Positions 34,601 through 46,659 of a stretch of DNA of 64,000 nt are shown here, one piece after another. The stretch comes from Chimonanthus salicifolius (Eukaryota > Streptophyta > Magnoliopsida > Laurales > Calycanthaceae): contig CM023534.1 of NCBI GenBank assembly GCA_013350335.1, positions 4,092,001 through 4,156,000 on the forward strand, in the 5' to 3' direction. The notes beneath the pieces are model-generated. The model was not told where the DNA came from, did no database searches, and was given only the letters and a program-made list of their open reading frames with translations. A program made the translations under genes and the position numbers. The first letter of the stretch is position 1, and every line of letters starts with the position of its first letter.

Positions 34601-37600
34601 ATTGAATCAACAATCTATTTGTAAAAAACAAAATTAAGGAAATAATGACCAATTTATAGAATTGAAAAGAAGTGGCATGTGTACTTGAAAACAAAAGATC
34701 TAAGTTTGATAGGAGAAACCTCAACAAACCTTAGGTAATGCACAACTAATTTTAATCTTCTATTCTTTCTCAAGGGCATGCAGAATTTGCACATGACATA
34801 GTCTTGTAAAGGACATTGAACAAAGAAACTTTGTCATTTCTATGACTATCTCACAAACCTTTAAATTCACCAAATTGATCTTTGTCTCCATCATTTTTGG
34901 GTTTTTTTTATATTGGTAATGTGTGAAATGATTTATGAAAAGCACCCACTTTTTTGGAGCAACATTGGTCAAAAAATTAGTAGTAAGTCACTCTTTCTCC
35001 AATTCACAATTTTTTGCTCAATTTTTTTTATTTACAAATACTAACATGAAAAAGGTGGGCCAATTCCTTCAAACTCACCAAACGTAATGGTAAAATCCTT
35101 TTTTTCTATTTTTACTAATTTTTTGGATGATTTTCTCATATTTTTAGATAATAACATGAAGAGGGTGGACAAATCCTTCAAACTCATTAAATCCATTCTT
35201 AAATTCCCTTATTTTTTGTCCTTTTTTAATAAATTTCTCTGTTTTAATATTAATATGATAAGACAAGTCAAATCTTTCAAACTTACCGAATCAAGTCTTA
35301 AAATCCTTTCTCCATTTTTAGCCATTTTGGAAAAAAAAATCCTTTTTTTTTAATTTTAATTGGCTAACATCGAAGCAAGTCACAATTATTTAATAAACAA
35401 ATAGTCAAGATTCATTTCATAGTTGCCTTATCTCTTTTATATAGATAAAGTAGAGAGATTTAGTAAGTCTAGTTGTGAAGGAAATAGGAGATCTCTTTGT
35501 TATTTTCCTATTGGTCCAATTTTGGGAACACTTTCAATCATTGGACTCTTTATAGTGCAAGGATTAGCCATTTGGAGTATGGAGGACACTTCTTTATTCA
35601 AACTTTTTCTGTGTATTTAGAAGTTTTGAGGGATTTGATTACAGTTTTTATGTAGAGGACCAAATAGCCAGTTTAGGGCTCCTTCTTTCTCAAGCATGTG
35701 GATTTATAGTTGGTAGTGACTTTAACATCTATGTCTCCTGTTTCCATTTTGATTCTTCATTCTAGATTAGTTTTGGTTAAGGGTTTTTCTGTTGGAAACT
35801 TTGTGTCTTTGAATTGTAGTCTTGGGAGGGACCCAAAACATCAGGATACTCCAAAAGGGATTGGTTGCTCCCAGCTACATACTATCTTACTCTGATGTTT
35901 GCCATATTTATACTAATGGTTGATGTTCATGAATCTATTATGTTATGTGACTCATGGTAGAAGATCAAGTGATTATACTTCTGGGTTAATTACTCACCCG
36001 GCATATTAAGTTAACCATCTCAAAACAGGTTATCACTATACAGGGATGATTATATTATATTTCAAAAGCTAGAAAGTATGCACTGTTCTACATCAATAGG
36101 TTCTTTTCCAAGTTTGGCTGATGACAGAGATATCTGATATATTGTTTTTTATTGTCTAATTCACAGCTTGCAGATATAGTATGGGATGAAACCAATCAGA
36201 ATGATGACCATATTGTACCTTACCCCAAGGGATGTGAGGACAAAATACTGTATACATATGGGGATTTGAGCAGAAAGCAAACCTGTCAAGAAGTAAGCAC
36301 CGTTGTTAAGTCTGAAGAGCAAAAAACATCAGTAACCAAAAATGATATTCTTGACTCTAAGCTGGAAAACAATTCCTGCCTCAATACAAACAAAGAAATT
36401 TCAACTCCAAGACTTGACGTGGATTCAGGGCCTGCTGATGGTAGTTGTCAGGATTCTGTTGGTAACAAAGTGTCTAATGAATTTACTGAAGTTGCCAATT
36501 TAGATATAGCTAAAGGTAATGCTACAATAATTTATAAACTTCTAAATTGAAGATATGCCTGTCAACAAAGATCTTACATATCTGAAGGAAATTTATCAAT
36601 CTGCAACTGCTTATGCAGGTCAACTACATTCTGATCCTGCATTATTTGGAAATGACTATGAAGATAGGGAGAGTGACAGATTTCTTGAATACAGCTGGGA
36701 CAACATTGGAAACTTTGACGATCTTGATAGAATCTTCAGGTAGTGCTTTATGACCTAATATTTTCTTTTGCTTTTAAATGGTATGCCCTGATATTTTTTC
36801 TCTAAATTGTTGATTATGCAATTTCTTAAGTTGGTATCATGAAAGAATATTCATCGAAGTTCGGACAGTTGTGAATACAACTTGTGCTTGTCTAATATCT
36901 ATTGCTGCATATCTGCACTTTCACATTTGGCTAGTTTGCTGCATACACCATTTAGCAGGTTGGAACACTGCCAATAACCTGACCAAAAATGCTGATCAAG
37001 TCACCACCTGTACGGTCCCAACATATACTGAATTTGGATTTTGGTGATGCCTTCTGGAACCTGCATATGATTGAAACAATGTGGCCTGCCTGGTGAGCAG
37101 TCCAGATAGAAATTATGGTTCAAGGCATCCGCTGTGGGATATTTTGTCTCGGGCATCAAACACAGCCACCTTGTCATTTGCATTCACTTTGAATCTAATC
37201 TGGTTTCTGAAGGCATAAAAGAATGGCAAATTTTAGAAGCTTGAATTCCTTTTTTTTTTTAAATGATATAATGCTATTATCTGACTGGTCATCCTCACAA
37301 GAGATGATTTTGCAGAAATGGTGACTCCATCCTGGGAAATGAAATGCTTGGACATGCAGATGAGTTGTGGTCATCTTCTGCAGATGTGATTGCTAGCCCG
37401 ACCCAATCTTATGCAGTGGTTGCAAGCTCTCCTAGCACTGACATAAAAGGATTTACATCCAAAATAGATCGTTTTGAAGTTAAAACAGATTTTGCACCAT
37501 TGGAAACCCAGCCTCTTGCCCCTGACTATGACAGAATGAATGAAGCTGCTGGACTGAAAAATAGATGCTTGGAGGAGAAGGTATGTGGCTATCAACTCAT

Positions 37601-39176
37601 ATTTGATTAAAAGTGGCTTCCTTTTTTGTTTTTCACTTAAAATGATCAAAGAAAGAATGCTTCACACTTACTTTGTTACCTTTGACAGACAGAAGATAGT
37701 ACGGAGACAACTGCAGAGACGAAGGCACCTCATTCACTACTTGCTAATGATAGTAAGATGCACAGGCACCTAGGGTGCAAGGTAGTTTCTTTTGACATAA
37801 GAGATAAATGCTCCTTGTGTTATTTTCTTCTTAAACTTAGAATCCTGTGATGTGCATTCGTGTGTGACTGGTTTAGTTGTTTTCTGAACATCAAAGTACC
37901 GGTGGCTTCAATCAGTAAATCTTTCTGCATCTTGATTGGATTGTTTATATGAAGTGGAATTACTTGATCTTTGACTGAATGCAAGGCATACACAGGCCTA
38001 CAGTTTGTCTAAGTGGGGTATTGGTTTCAGTGATCTAAGCCACTGATCTGACCATCCCCAAACTGGATGAGGAATACACCAAAAATTCACCTTAATTGAG
38101 ATCCTAATCATCAGCTTCCTGAAAGTTGACACTCTTAAATAAGATATATTGCAGTCCATTCTCCACCCTTGACGTTCAAATTTGGATTTCTTTTGGAGCC
38201 GTGGATTATCTCTGTGGCGTGTTCCCTCTGATCTACATTTTTGTTCACCTAGGCCATGTGTCCTACCTGAACATGCTTCCAATCTGAAGGCACTGTAATC
38301 TCACGTTGGGCCACTGTACTTGTAACAATCCGTCCCTTCAGCACAATATTGACCGCTTTGGGCCCCACGTGGGGCGGCCCGCACGGCTTTGCATTGGGCC
38401 TGACCCACAAGACCAGGCCCAAAAGGCCTTGTGCTAAGGAGAAGGGAGTACCCTCTTTATAACCCCCACACCCCCTCCCCTCATGGACGATGTGAGACTT
38501 TTTTCCCACACCCCCATGTAGGTGGGGTGTTACAATCCACCCCCTTAAGACTAGAGCCGTCCCTGGCTCTGTCACGTCACACTGATAAGGGGTCTACACA
38601 AGCAACACAACACAGAAGGGTAGAGGGCCCACACAGGCCGAGTGTTGAACCATGCTCTGATACCAAATGTAACAACACGTCCCTTCAGCACAATATTGTC
38701 CGCTTTAGGCCTCACGTGGGGCGGCCCGCATGGTTTTGCATTGGGCCTAGCCCACAAGACTAGGCCCAAAAGGCTTTGTGCTAAGGAGAGGGGAGTACCC
38801 TCTTTATAACCCCCACACCCCCTCCCGTCATGGACGATGTGGGACTTTTTTCCCACACCCCCATGTGGGTGGGGTGTTACAGTACTTTTACATTTCCACC
38901 TTCAGTGTTGCATTAACAGTCTTTTGGTGTAGTCCCATATGAGTGTTAGCTTAACTAGAACTTCTACAATGGCCAATCCACCAAAAACGCTACTAAAGGA
39001 TAAAGGCACTCAAGAGGAGATCAAAACACTATGAAACACACTTACTAGTGTAGAAACTTGATGCCCAAGGTTTTCAATGTGAATGGGGCAAGGGGAGCCT
39101 CCCAAGTGCTACATGGATGTCCATATGCATGGTGACAAACACGAGGCGGGTTTTTATTTGGAAGCCTTTCCAAAAG

Positions 39177-39239
<63 letters not shown>

Positions 39240-42200
39240 TTTAATGTTTCAAGCCAAAGATGGGGTCATGCACCGTTTTTACTACTTACATAGGAATATC
39301 TACAATAAAGCCAATAAAAAGTGGGTCCTATATGTTGGATCAACAGGAAACAGTGTAGTACTTTCTACATCTTGTTCCAATTAAACAAGCAAGCCAAAAT
39401 ATTAAACTATGCTCTATAGTTATTCTAACTAATAAACAAGACCCAAACCATGAAGGAAATTCATGTAGAAAATGGGTCAAAATTAACACCTAGGCCCTAT
39501 TGTCGATGGTGCAACTCTATGTACCCCCAAAAGTGTCTGCCTAATTATCCCCAGAAGTGTCTTGGATGGGGAGAAATTTAGGGTTGTGCTTGGAGGGGGA
39601 GAAGTGGGGATACTTCTCGTTAAGACAAACATTGTTTAAAAGACCTTGAAGGATCTATGGTTCAAGAGGATAGTTGCTTCAATGATCTTTCTATTACTAT
39701 ATGATTTTGAGGCATGTTAAGGTCTGTTAGTGGGCCCCACATGATCGTAAAGTGGATGCACCTAGAATTGAGCATTGTAATTATACTATTACTTTCTTAC
39801 CCTAACTCAAGTTTCAGATCTGTAAGTTGCATTAGGAAGCTAACTTATTTAAGGACCTTTAAGATGAATTTTGACTTATAATCATGGAATCATCGTAGGT
39901 GTGCCGCACTTTGTATCTTTTGACCCATGTATCTAATTGGCGATCTGTAAGTTGTGTTTCGAAAGTAAATGGAGGTTCTCCCAAGTGCTTCCCAAGATAT
40001 GATAGTATGATCATCATAAGTGCGCTGCGCCTTCTATTTTTTTATTCATGTAGCCAACTAGCAATCCGTAAATTGTGTTTGGAAGCTAAATGGGGGATCT
40101 TCAAAGTGGTTCCCAAATCATGATCGTATGACCATCATGGGTGGGGCCCATATTGTATATTTGGATCTAGTCATCCAATCAATGATTTGTTCCTTACGTG
40201 ATACCCCTTGAACCCTGGCCATGTCATCATCTTCTCTTTATGTATTTTTGCATTATCTATGTCTAGGGGTGCAACTTGGGTCGAGCCTAACCTGTGTCGA
40301 CGTAGGCCCAACCTGAAATATTTAGAGCCCGACTCTACTTATTCTAGACTCAGGCCCGAATTAAGGTTCAAAAAATATGGCCCAATTTAAATTCGGGTTG
40401 AGCCTGGCCTTGTATTCTTAGGGCTTGGCCGACCTGAAAGCCCAAGTTAAAGTCTAGAACTTATGATATCTAATATATATTATATATTTTATTGTTGTTA
40501 TTAATAATATCTTATGATTAATTAAAAATCTTGATCAATGCACATTATTAAATTCTATCAATTCATCGTAAACTTAATCTCAGTCATTTATAAACTCTCA
40601 TTACTATTTCCCAACCCTAACTATGTACTTTGTCCTCTCAAAAAAGATTTCATTAAATAGGAAAAACAAGTACAAAAGAAGCAAAACGTAGAAACAAAGC
40701 GGTCTAGAAGGGTTAGACCGAAACTAAGGATAAAACGAACTACTATATACGTCTCCACCACAAAAATATAAAAACCCTGCTCAAAGAAAGAAAACCCCTG
40801 AATCTGAGTTGTTGATCCCAAATTTAGCAAAGAAATTTGCAACCATATTTGTTGTACGACTCACTTTAGCAAAAGAGAAATCCATTCCCGAGGACAGGTA
40901 CCTTATTTCCCTAGCTATGGTAATCAGTTTCAACAGGGGACACTTGAGTCCCTTGGCCCATTTAATTGCGTTTGCTAAGTCTCCCTCTATCACAAGTGAG
41001 CCTTTCCTATAGACTTTCTAGATGGTCAGCACCCTCCTAATACTAAGTAGTTCTGCCTCATTTAAGTCCCTAATCCTCACCTTTTCTGTGAAGACCCCCT
41101 ATGATCCCTGAGTACACCTCGTATTCCTGTTGGTCCTGGCTTTCCCCGAGAGGCGCCATCGACATTAAATTTCACAACATCACGTGGAGGAGGATCCTAG
41201 GTAGTGATTATCATCACTTTCCTATTGACTCCTCCCATGACGCCAAAAAGTCTATTGGTTTGAGCCCCTTGAAGTCTTTCCCTGAAAGAAGCCATAGACA
41301 TAGCCTCCACCTAGCCCTCTGGAGGAGGTCGTTAACCTCAATTGATTTTCCTTCAAAAATTCTCGTGTTTAACAGGATCCAAAGGATTGCAGATGGTACC
41401 GTGTTCCAAGCTGCCTACAACCTAGGACTAAATCGCGTTACCGGCCACAACTCCACCACACCTGCACAAGTTACCCCAAAAACCCAAGAAACCTCGAATA
41501 GACTTACAAAATTTAACCAGAGATTCCTAGCGATAGGACATCTAATGAAGAGATGATCAACCTCCTCCTTAGGGTGATTGCACAGGGGGCAACTAAGATC
41601 ATCCCCATCCCTCAACAAGCCTCTTCTCTTAAGGTCCATTCTAGTTAGGATCTTCCCCTTTAGGTCACACCACACAAAGGCTTGGACCCTAAGGGGAGCC
41701 AGCCCATTCCAAGCTAACCTAGGGGTGAAGTTCGCACTGTGTTTTTGATCTAGAAATAACTCTACCATTGACTTCACTGAATATGAAACCTAGGAGTTAC
41801 TGGTCCAAACAAGTTCATCCTCTTCACCCAGGGACACCGGGAATTCCCTCAGTTGGGTAAGAAGGTCCTCCCAACTCCTTATCTCGAAGGATCTAAGCTC
41901 TCATCTTAAGTCCAAATTCCAAGAGATGTCATTGCCCTCAACCTGATTGCAATCCTGTACTAGGGCATTTTTGTTCATAGATATTCGATATAATCTAGGG
42001 AACATCTCCTTTAGAGGCTTGTCGCCCAACCATAGATCAGTCCAAAACAATGTTTTGTCTCCTCTCCCCACCAACCTCCTAATGTTGCCTTTATACAACC
42101 TTCCCAACACTGATCTATCTTGACATTGTCTCCACCAGGCCTCGAAAATTGGTGTTCCAAATTTCTCAATGTTGTCGCTTAATACCCATCCACTACCATC

Positions 42201-45200
42201 TTCCAACCCATAAATCGCAGTCAAGACCCGAGTCCACAGGGCTTCTCTCTCTTTACCAAACTGCTAGCCCCACTTGCACAGAAGAGCTTGATTTCTAACT
42301 CTAACTGGAGCAATTCCTAGTCCTCCCTTCAATTTTGACTTAATTACTTCTTCCCAGGCCACCAGATGTACCTTAATAAATGATGAACAACTATTGCGTA
42401 GCGCTTAAAGTTTTGTACCTTATTCTATTCTAGGCCATTCCAATCTATTCTAGCCGGAACAAGTTTAATTTGGGCAAAATTGGCCTGCTTTGGCCTTGGC
42501 TGTTCTACTCTAATGTTTTCATCTTATCCTTCAAAAAAAATCAAATCCATCTAAGTCCCAACCATATGGATTAAAAGTAGACTTGATGGTGGATTAAAAG
42601 TAGACTTGATGGGCTACAAGTAGACCAAATTTTAGCCTAAAATCTGTCTTTTGGACTCCTGTTCTTAATTATTGAAATTACAAACATCCTTGAATTGTTT
42701 AAGGATGCCTAGTCATTTTGACTACTAAAATCAAGTGGCTAGAAATTGAAATTTGGGTTGGAATTTTGTGCACTTGTTTTTCGTCAAGTCTTTTTAAAAT
42801 CCATAGGGTTGGCCTTTTATGGATGTGACAAAAATTGACCAAAAAAAAAGTGAAATAGACATATGCGACCATCTGTTTTGAACTTGGACTTTTGATTTTG
42901 AATGGAATAAGAATTCGAGTTTATTTCTTGGTCTTTTTTGCCTAATTGGATTTTTGTTTTATTCCCATGAGAATAAAATTCAAGCCCCCTGAAATTAGTA
43001 CTTGATCATGCTATTATTTCTTGAGAGTATAAGCATGGATATGTATTTAATGATCATTTATGTTTTTATTTGTTCATATTAGTGTGAAATGATACAAAAA
43101 TAATTAATTGCAACATTTTTTTATTAGTGTACTATTTTTTCATATTTTATGTTTTTTTGTTTTTAATTTTTTATATTTTCTTTTCCAAACGGAACACAGA
43201 AATGGGTGGAAGGCCATAATGTTCTGCTACTGTGACAAGACCAGAATGGGTTTCGGAACAGATCTGACAACTATAGTCTTATCGTTGATATTTGCACAGG
43301 TGAATAGAGAAAGAAAACCATTGAAGAGTCGAAAGAAATCAGATGAAAATAGAAAATCAAAATTGCTTCAGAATGTGTTTGGTGCTCAGTCCCCTTCCAC
43401 AGACCAAATCCAACAATTGGGGAACTTGAAAATGCATGTCTCTGCAAGCTCTGGTCCAGAAACCTTTCCATCATCAGTTCTTAGTCCACAGAGGCCTCTT
43501 GGAGGGCCTGAATCTTTGCGATACCTGCATACCTCCAACCCATTCATGCATTCTGCATATGGATATCCTGCAAAAAACTTTCCTGCAGTACCTGTGCTAC
43601 CACTCATTCATGCAGAGGACCAAAACCAACTGGTTATGGCTGGTTATGACTACTCCCCTGATTCATCAAGGCTTGCAAGTGCCCCAAAGAAGCTACCAGA
43701 GGCTCCTTCAAGGTCTTTGACAATGACACCACAGGAAAAGATAGAAAAGTTACGGCGGCGCCAGCAAGTCCAGGCAATGCTTGCCATTCTAAAGCAACAA
43801 GAAGAACTGGTACATCTGGGCACTTGTACTGATAACTCTTTCAATCATAATTACTCACTAGAGAATCAAGGGGATTTGCTTCCAAGTAGAGCCAAAGTTG
43901 AAGAAAATCCAGTAAAGCTTCCATCTCAGGAGTTGAATTTGCTGGCAGAACAAGACGACTTAACTAGCATGTCTATGTTGAATGATGAATGTTCACTAGT
44001 GGAAACCATATTTAACCAGCTTAAAGATGTCGTGGGAAAGGTAGTGGGGAGCACTCAAAATAAGTTATTTTGCATGGAACGTATGTCCTGAGTAACTTCA
44101 TATTTTGTTCTCTTTTTTTACAGTTGGAAATCAAAACAAGACTTTGTATTCGAGATAGTTTGTTTCGTTTGGCGAGAAGTGCTATGCAAAGACAAAGTGT
44201 TTGTGATACAAGCAGTACCAACAAAAACAGCAAGGATAAAGATGGTGGTGTTGATGAACTTAACAGTAAGGAAAGGTAGGAGCATCTGTGCCGTGCATTA
44301 TTATCCTAAATGGACACAGTTCAGCATGTATTGAAAAAAAAAATTGAGCAGAAAAAAAAAAATTAGTTCTAGACTAGCCTGAGTTTCTCAAAGTGCAGTG
44401 GTTATTGGAGTAATTGGTGCTTGAGAATATGGAAGAAATTCTAATTAAAATATTACCACATATTTCTCTTTTTGAAACTAATTAAAATATTGATATGCTT
44501 GTCACTTGAGTGTTTGGAGAAACTATTTCTTAATGTTAAAAAAAAAAAACTAGTACATTATTTTCTAACATTGTTATTTTGAGACCTTATTTTCATCAAA
44601 AAGAAATTTAAATTTATTTAAATATAGTGCTGAGTCTCAGGGTTCTAATACTTTTTAGTTTGCCCAGCCTAAGACCTCACATCTGTGTCACATTCTGACA
44701 TTTGCACCCACATCCAATCTATTTGATGTGTCAGGGTGGAGCACCCTTCTGAGGCTGTCAGAAAACCTGGCACTGTGTGCTCGGGCTTACTCTAAATCTC
44801 ATTCAATTTTTTTATCTTTAGTACCTAATTCCATCCGCATATTTCTTTGTTGTTACCAATCATCATTGTCATCATTACACTTGTATTTACTGTAATGATG
44901 TGACCACTTGGCCATTTTTTTGTAAAAGAAAATTTTTAACCCTTCTTGTGGAGTTCAGTGACAACTTTACAAAATTGTTCTTTAATCTTTTCCCTTTTTT
45001 TCTTGTCTGCAGGTCTACCTGTCTGTCTGATACAGAAACGGATACCAATCCCATAGACAGGAGAGTGGCTCATTTACTGTTTCACAGGCCAACAGAAACA
45101 TGTTCTAGACCTGCTAGAGATGGAATCTCCGAATCAACCAATTATAGCAATCCTGAAAAGTTTCCAGTTATATCCAAGATAGTGGGCTGCTTGAATCCAC

Positions 45201-45325
45201 CTACCAGATGCTTATCCAAGACTTCAATTGGCGAACAAGGAAACCCTTGCCAAGATTGTCAACCTCAACCATCATGCACCCCAGCAGATCCCCAGCATGA
45301 AATTGATCTCCTAAACAATCCTTGA
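31693..45325 (+). CDS. LNK2: LNK2-like night light-inducible and clock-regulated co-activator
   Basis: Eight coding exons: 31693-31716, 36167-36515, 36619-36739, 37316-37580, 37689-37781, 43300-44040, 44124-44275 and 45013-45325. They total 2058 nt, 685 residues, all in phase. The start MFDWNDDE joins LADIVWDE, the diagnostic LNK N-terminus. Further family blocks are DNIGNFDDLDRIF, GHADELWSSS, MTPQEKIEKLRRRQQVQAML, CIRDSLFRLARSAMQR and NPIDRRVAHLLFHRP near the C-terminus. LNK proteins are nuclear and lack a DNA-binding domain; in Arabidopsis they bind RVE-type MYB factors to activate evening clock genes. Introns 1 (4.45 kb) and 5 (5.5 kb) are swollen by transposons. Length is close to recalled Arabidopsis LNK2. 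Assignment as LNK2 rather than LNK1 rests on overall recalled similarity and on having a SKIP5 neighbour. Confidence 0.92.
31767..31818 (-). mobile_element. 5'-truncated SINE with 10-bp target duplication
   Basis: A T run and a block ending tcttagagcatcccacta match the 3' end of the SINE family. Flanking atcttgactt (31757-31766) and atcttgattt (31819-31828) form the target duplication with one difference. It sits 50 bases inside LNK2-like intron 1. Confidence 0.75.
32200..32680 (-). pseudogene. Ty1-copia gag fragment
   Basis: Minus-strand translation gives a gag start region (ITMAILNESNCLQWSHSAKM) and then, in another frame, VWDLYSDDDNSACIYQICQ and DIVHLRQGKSS. These match the copia gag pattern of a WDxxxxxYSD stretch followed by a QG-containing motif. 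Only gag is present, it is frameshifted, and no LTRs were found. Located in LNK2-like intron 1. Confidence 0.65.
32869..33062. mobile_element. Mutator-like MITE with about 62-bp terminal inverted repeats
   Basis: The left end reads gggaaatgatttgtg and the reverse-complemented right end reads gggaagtgatttgtg. Mirrored blocks continue as ggtactttttctaaca, ggggaacc and atggtcc for about 62 bp at each end. The 9 bases on either side, tcgaaagat and tgtaaagat, agree at 7 of 9, as expected of a Mutator-type 9-bp target duplication. 194 bp, no coding capacity. Confidence 0.8.
33840..34180 (+). pseudogene. RTE-type LINE 3' end
   Basis: A + strand reading gives RWMSGLTLKDSV, then GKLRETHLRWFG. This is the plant RTE LINE C-terminal pattern (R-W-M-x-G ... 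LR-x-x-x-LRWFGH). It is followed at 34160-34175 by a tttgatgatgatgaag tract, the short-repeat 3' end typical of RTE elements rather than poly(A). Stops and frameshifts show it is dead. Located in LNK2-like intron 1. Confidence 0.65.
35043..35340. repeat. Degenerate tandem repeat, about 100-110 bp units
   Basis: Three successive units start near 35043, 35153 and 35252 with aacatgaaaaagg, aacatgaagaggg and aatatgataagac. Each is followed by a ccttcaaactcac-type block and then a run rich in tttt. The period is 99-110 bp with moderate similarity. Located in LNK2-like intron 1. Confidence 0.65.
38321..38534 (-). repeat. TRIM 3' LTR
   Basis: 214 bp with termini tgtaac and gttaca. It contains ggggcggcccgc and ggcccaaaaggcc blocks and a minus-strand TATAAAGAGGG, the probable LTR promoter TATA box, near 38453-38463. 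Confidence 0.9.
38668..38881 (-). repeat. TRIM 5' LTR
   Basis: Same length and order as the 3' LTR. Visible differences include aacaacacg against aacaatccg near the low-coordinate end and tccgctttaggcct against accgctttgggccc. Confidence 0.9.
39181..39235. repeat. (CT)n microsatellite
   Basis: About 55 bases of uninterrupted CT in LNK2-like intron 5. Confidence 0.97.
39770..40200. repeat. Degenerate tandem repeat with 121-bp period
   Basis: The anchor catcgtagg / catcataag / catcatggg occurs at 39891, 40012 and 40133, exactly 121 bp apart. Between anchors, units share ccatgta-c-aa-t-gcgatc, gtaagttgtgtttgg-aagc and cttcccaa-atatgat blocks. A weaker earlier unit is visible near 39745-39840. 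Confidence 0.8.
40625..42420 (-). pseudogene. L1-type LINE, 3' part of ORF2
   Basis: Minus-strand translation runs as follows. RDKTLFWTDLWLGDKPLKEM-type sequence (42224-41901) comes first. The zinc-binding reverse-transcriptase-associated domain follows, with PLCNHPKEEVDHLFIRCP (41777-41415). Last is an RNase H tail (KVSRTTNMVANFFAKFG, 40993-40781). The 3' end near 40630 has the usual tttaatgaaatcttttttga tail. It is cut at the 5' side and carries stops. Located antisense in LNK2-like intron 5. Confidence 0.85.
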
Positions 45326-45896
45326 GGGAGGGTATGATTTTTTGGACCTCACAGTCGATTTCTTCTTTTTTTTGTTTTTAGTCCAGGACAAGAAATTCAA
45401 TTTGCATTCCATCAGCTGCCAGGCATTGGTTTCTTGAATTGCTCAGGAAGTAGACCCATATGAGTAGAGTCATTATGGTGCTATTTTCTCTAATACTAAA
45501 ATAAATAAGCATAACATCTAAAAAAATAATTGAATATGAACTTATACATCTTCATGGATCAACTGTTCATTGATCAAGTATGAATCAATCTTTCCCAAAA
45601 AATAAAAATAAAAAAACACACACACACATTACACTTAGGAAACCAATACACATGGCTGAATTATCTAGATTGTAAATTGGATCAGTGGTTCTCATGGACC
45701 ATAGTAGTGCACCCCTTCTTTTCAACTTCCTAGTCATACATTCTCGAACAGATCTGCTGTTAATGAGCTGGTTTTGTTTCTCACTGTCAGCAAACTGGAT
45801 CTTTAGTGGGTGTCCAAGCTTTTCTCCAAGGGAAGCACTGGTCCATGGAAGCAAAGTGCGACGGGTATTCAGGCTCAAGTTTGTATTAATATTTGA

Positions 45897-46062
45897 TATG
45901 TGGCTCTATGAATCTACTACGACCTTGGCATCATTTTTGAAGTTAATTAACGGGATTGCTTATGGTTGGCAGTCAGGTCTATGTGGCTCTATGATTCTAC
46001 TACGACCTTGGCATCATTTTTGAAGTTAATGAACGGGATTGCTTATGGTTGGCAGTCAGGTC
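45897..46062. repeat. 83-bp tandem duplication
   Basis: Copies at 45897-45979 and 45980-46062 both read tatgtggctctatga-tc and continue through ctactacgaccttggcatca, gaagttaat-aacggg and ggcagtcagg. They differ at very few positions. A third partial start (tatgtgg) follows at 46063. Confidence 0.93.
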
Positions 46063-46659
46063 TATGTGGTAGAATAAATGAGACACGCTATTAGCCATTA
46101 AAGATCGATATGTTTTATTTATATCTGGAAACAACTGAGTTGGTTGACCTGCAATTACAAATAATCGATGTTTCATTGGGTTGCACCTTGATTAAGCCAA
46201 ATCCAAGTGAAGTACAGGCATTTCAATGAAATTGACTGCACTTTTGGGTAGTGGCCAGAAATGGTAATACAAGGCTTGTCAAAGGCCTGGTTGGCTCATC
46301 TGAAATTCCAAACCTACCTAATCACAGCAAAGTATGGGTCTTATGGGTGGTACCACTTTATGAAACAACAAATGAGCCATTTATGACAGAAGAGGACAGG
46401 GTTAGGCCCGTAAACCAAATAATTTTACTTTCATTTTCAAGATCATGTCAGTGCTATAGCATGATTGTACCTATTTTCATTTAAAGAAACTTTTCACTTG
46501 AGTTGTCAACAGTAATTCTAATAATTACTTTGGTTTGCTATGTGAGTATATGCTATAGGTTTGAGCAATAGACATGAGATCCCCTATTATCATTCCTCAC
46601 ATGACAGTATTGCACCTCTCCAATTTTGAGGTTCTTCTCAATGGTTCCATCTGCATTTG

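Larger units (their letters stand above)
38321..38881 (-). mobile_element. TRIM: miniature LTR retrotransposon with perfect 5-bp target duplication
   Basis: Two 214-bp LTRs (38321-38534 and 38668-38881) start tgtaac and end gttaca. They differ at only a modest number of positions and flank a 133-bp internal part with no coding capacity. On the minus strand the PBS TGGTATCAGAGC (38654-38665), for initiator tRNA-Met, lies two bases inside the 5' LTR. A purine-rich aagggggtgga lies inside the 3' LTR near 38537-38549. The target site gtact is duplicated exactly (38316-38320 and 38882-38886). The element would depend on enzymes from another retrotransposon. It lies in LNK2-like intron 5. Confidence 0.93.
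37782..43299 (+). other. LNK2-like intron 5 (5.5 kb), transposon-filled
   Basis: Flanking exons meet in phase 0. It contains a TRIM (38321-38881), a CT microsatellite (39181-39235), a 121-bp-period tandem repeat (about 39770-40200), a dispersed repeat near 40255-40480 and a LINE 3' half (40625-42420). The parts 38900-39180 and 42420-43299 show nothing recognisable. Confidence 0.8.

Noticed and set aside
36516..36618. Reading-frame pieces across a 103-base gap in the LNK2-like gene.
   Set aside because: GT and AG borders and the joined codon (AK-G-QLHSD) show a short intron.
43108..43299. Open frame continuing upstream of the large LNK2-like exon.
   Set aside because: It reads through the intron and acceptor; the family sequence starts at VNRERKPLK after the AG at 43298-43299.
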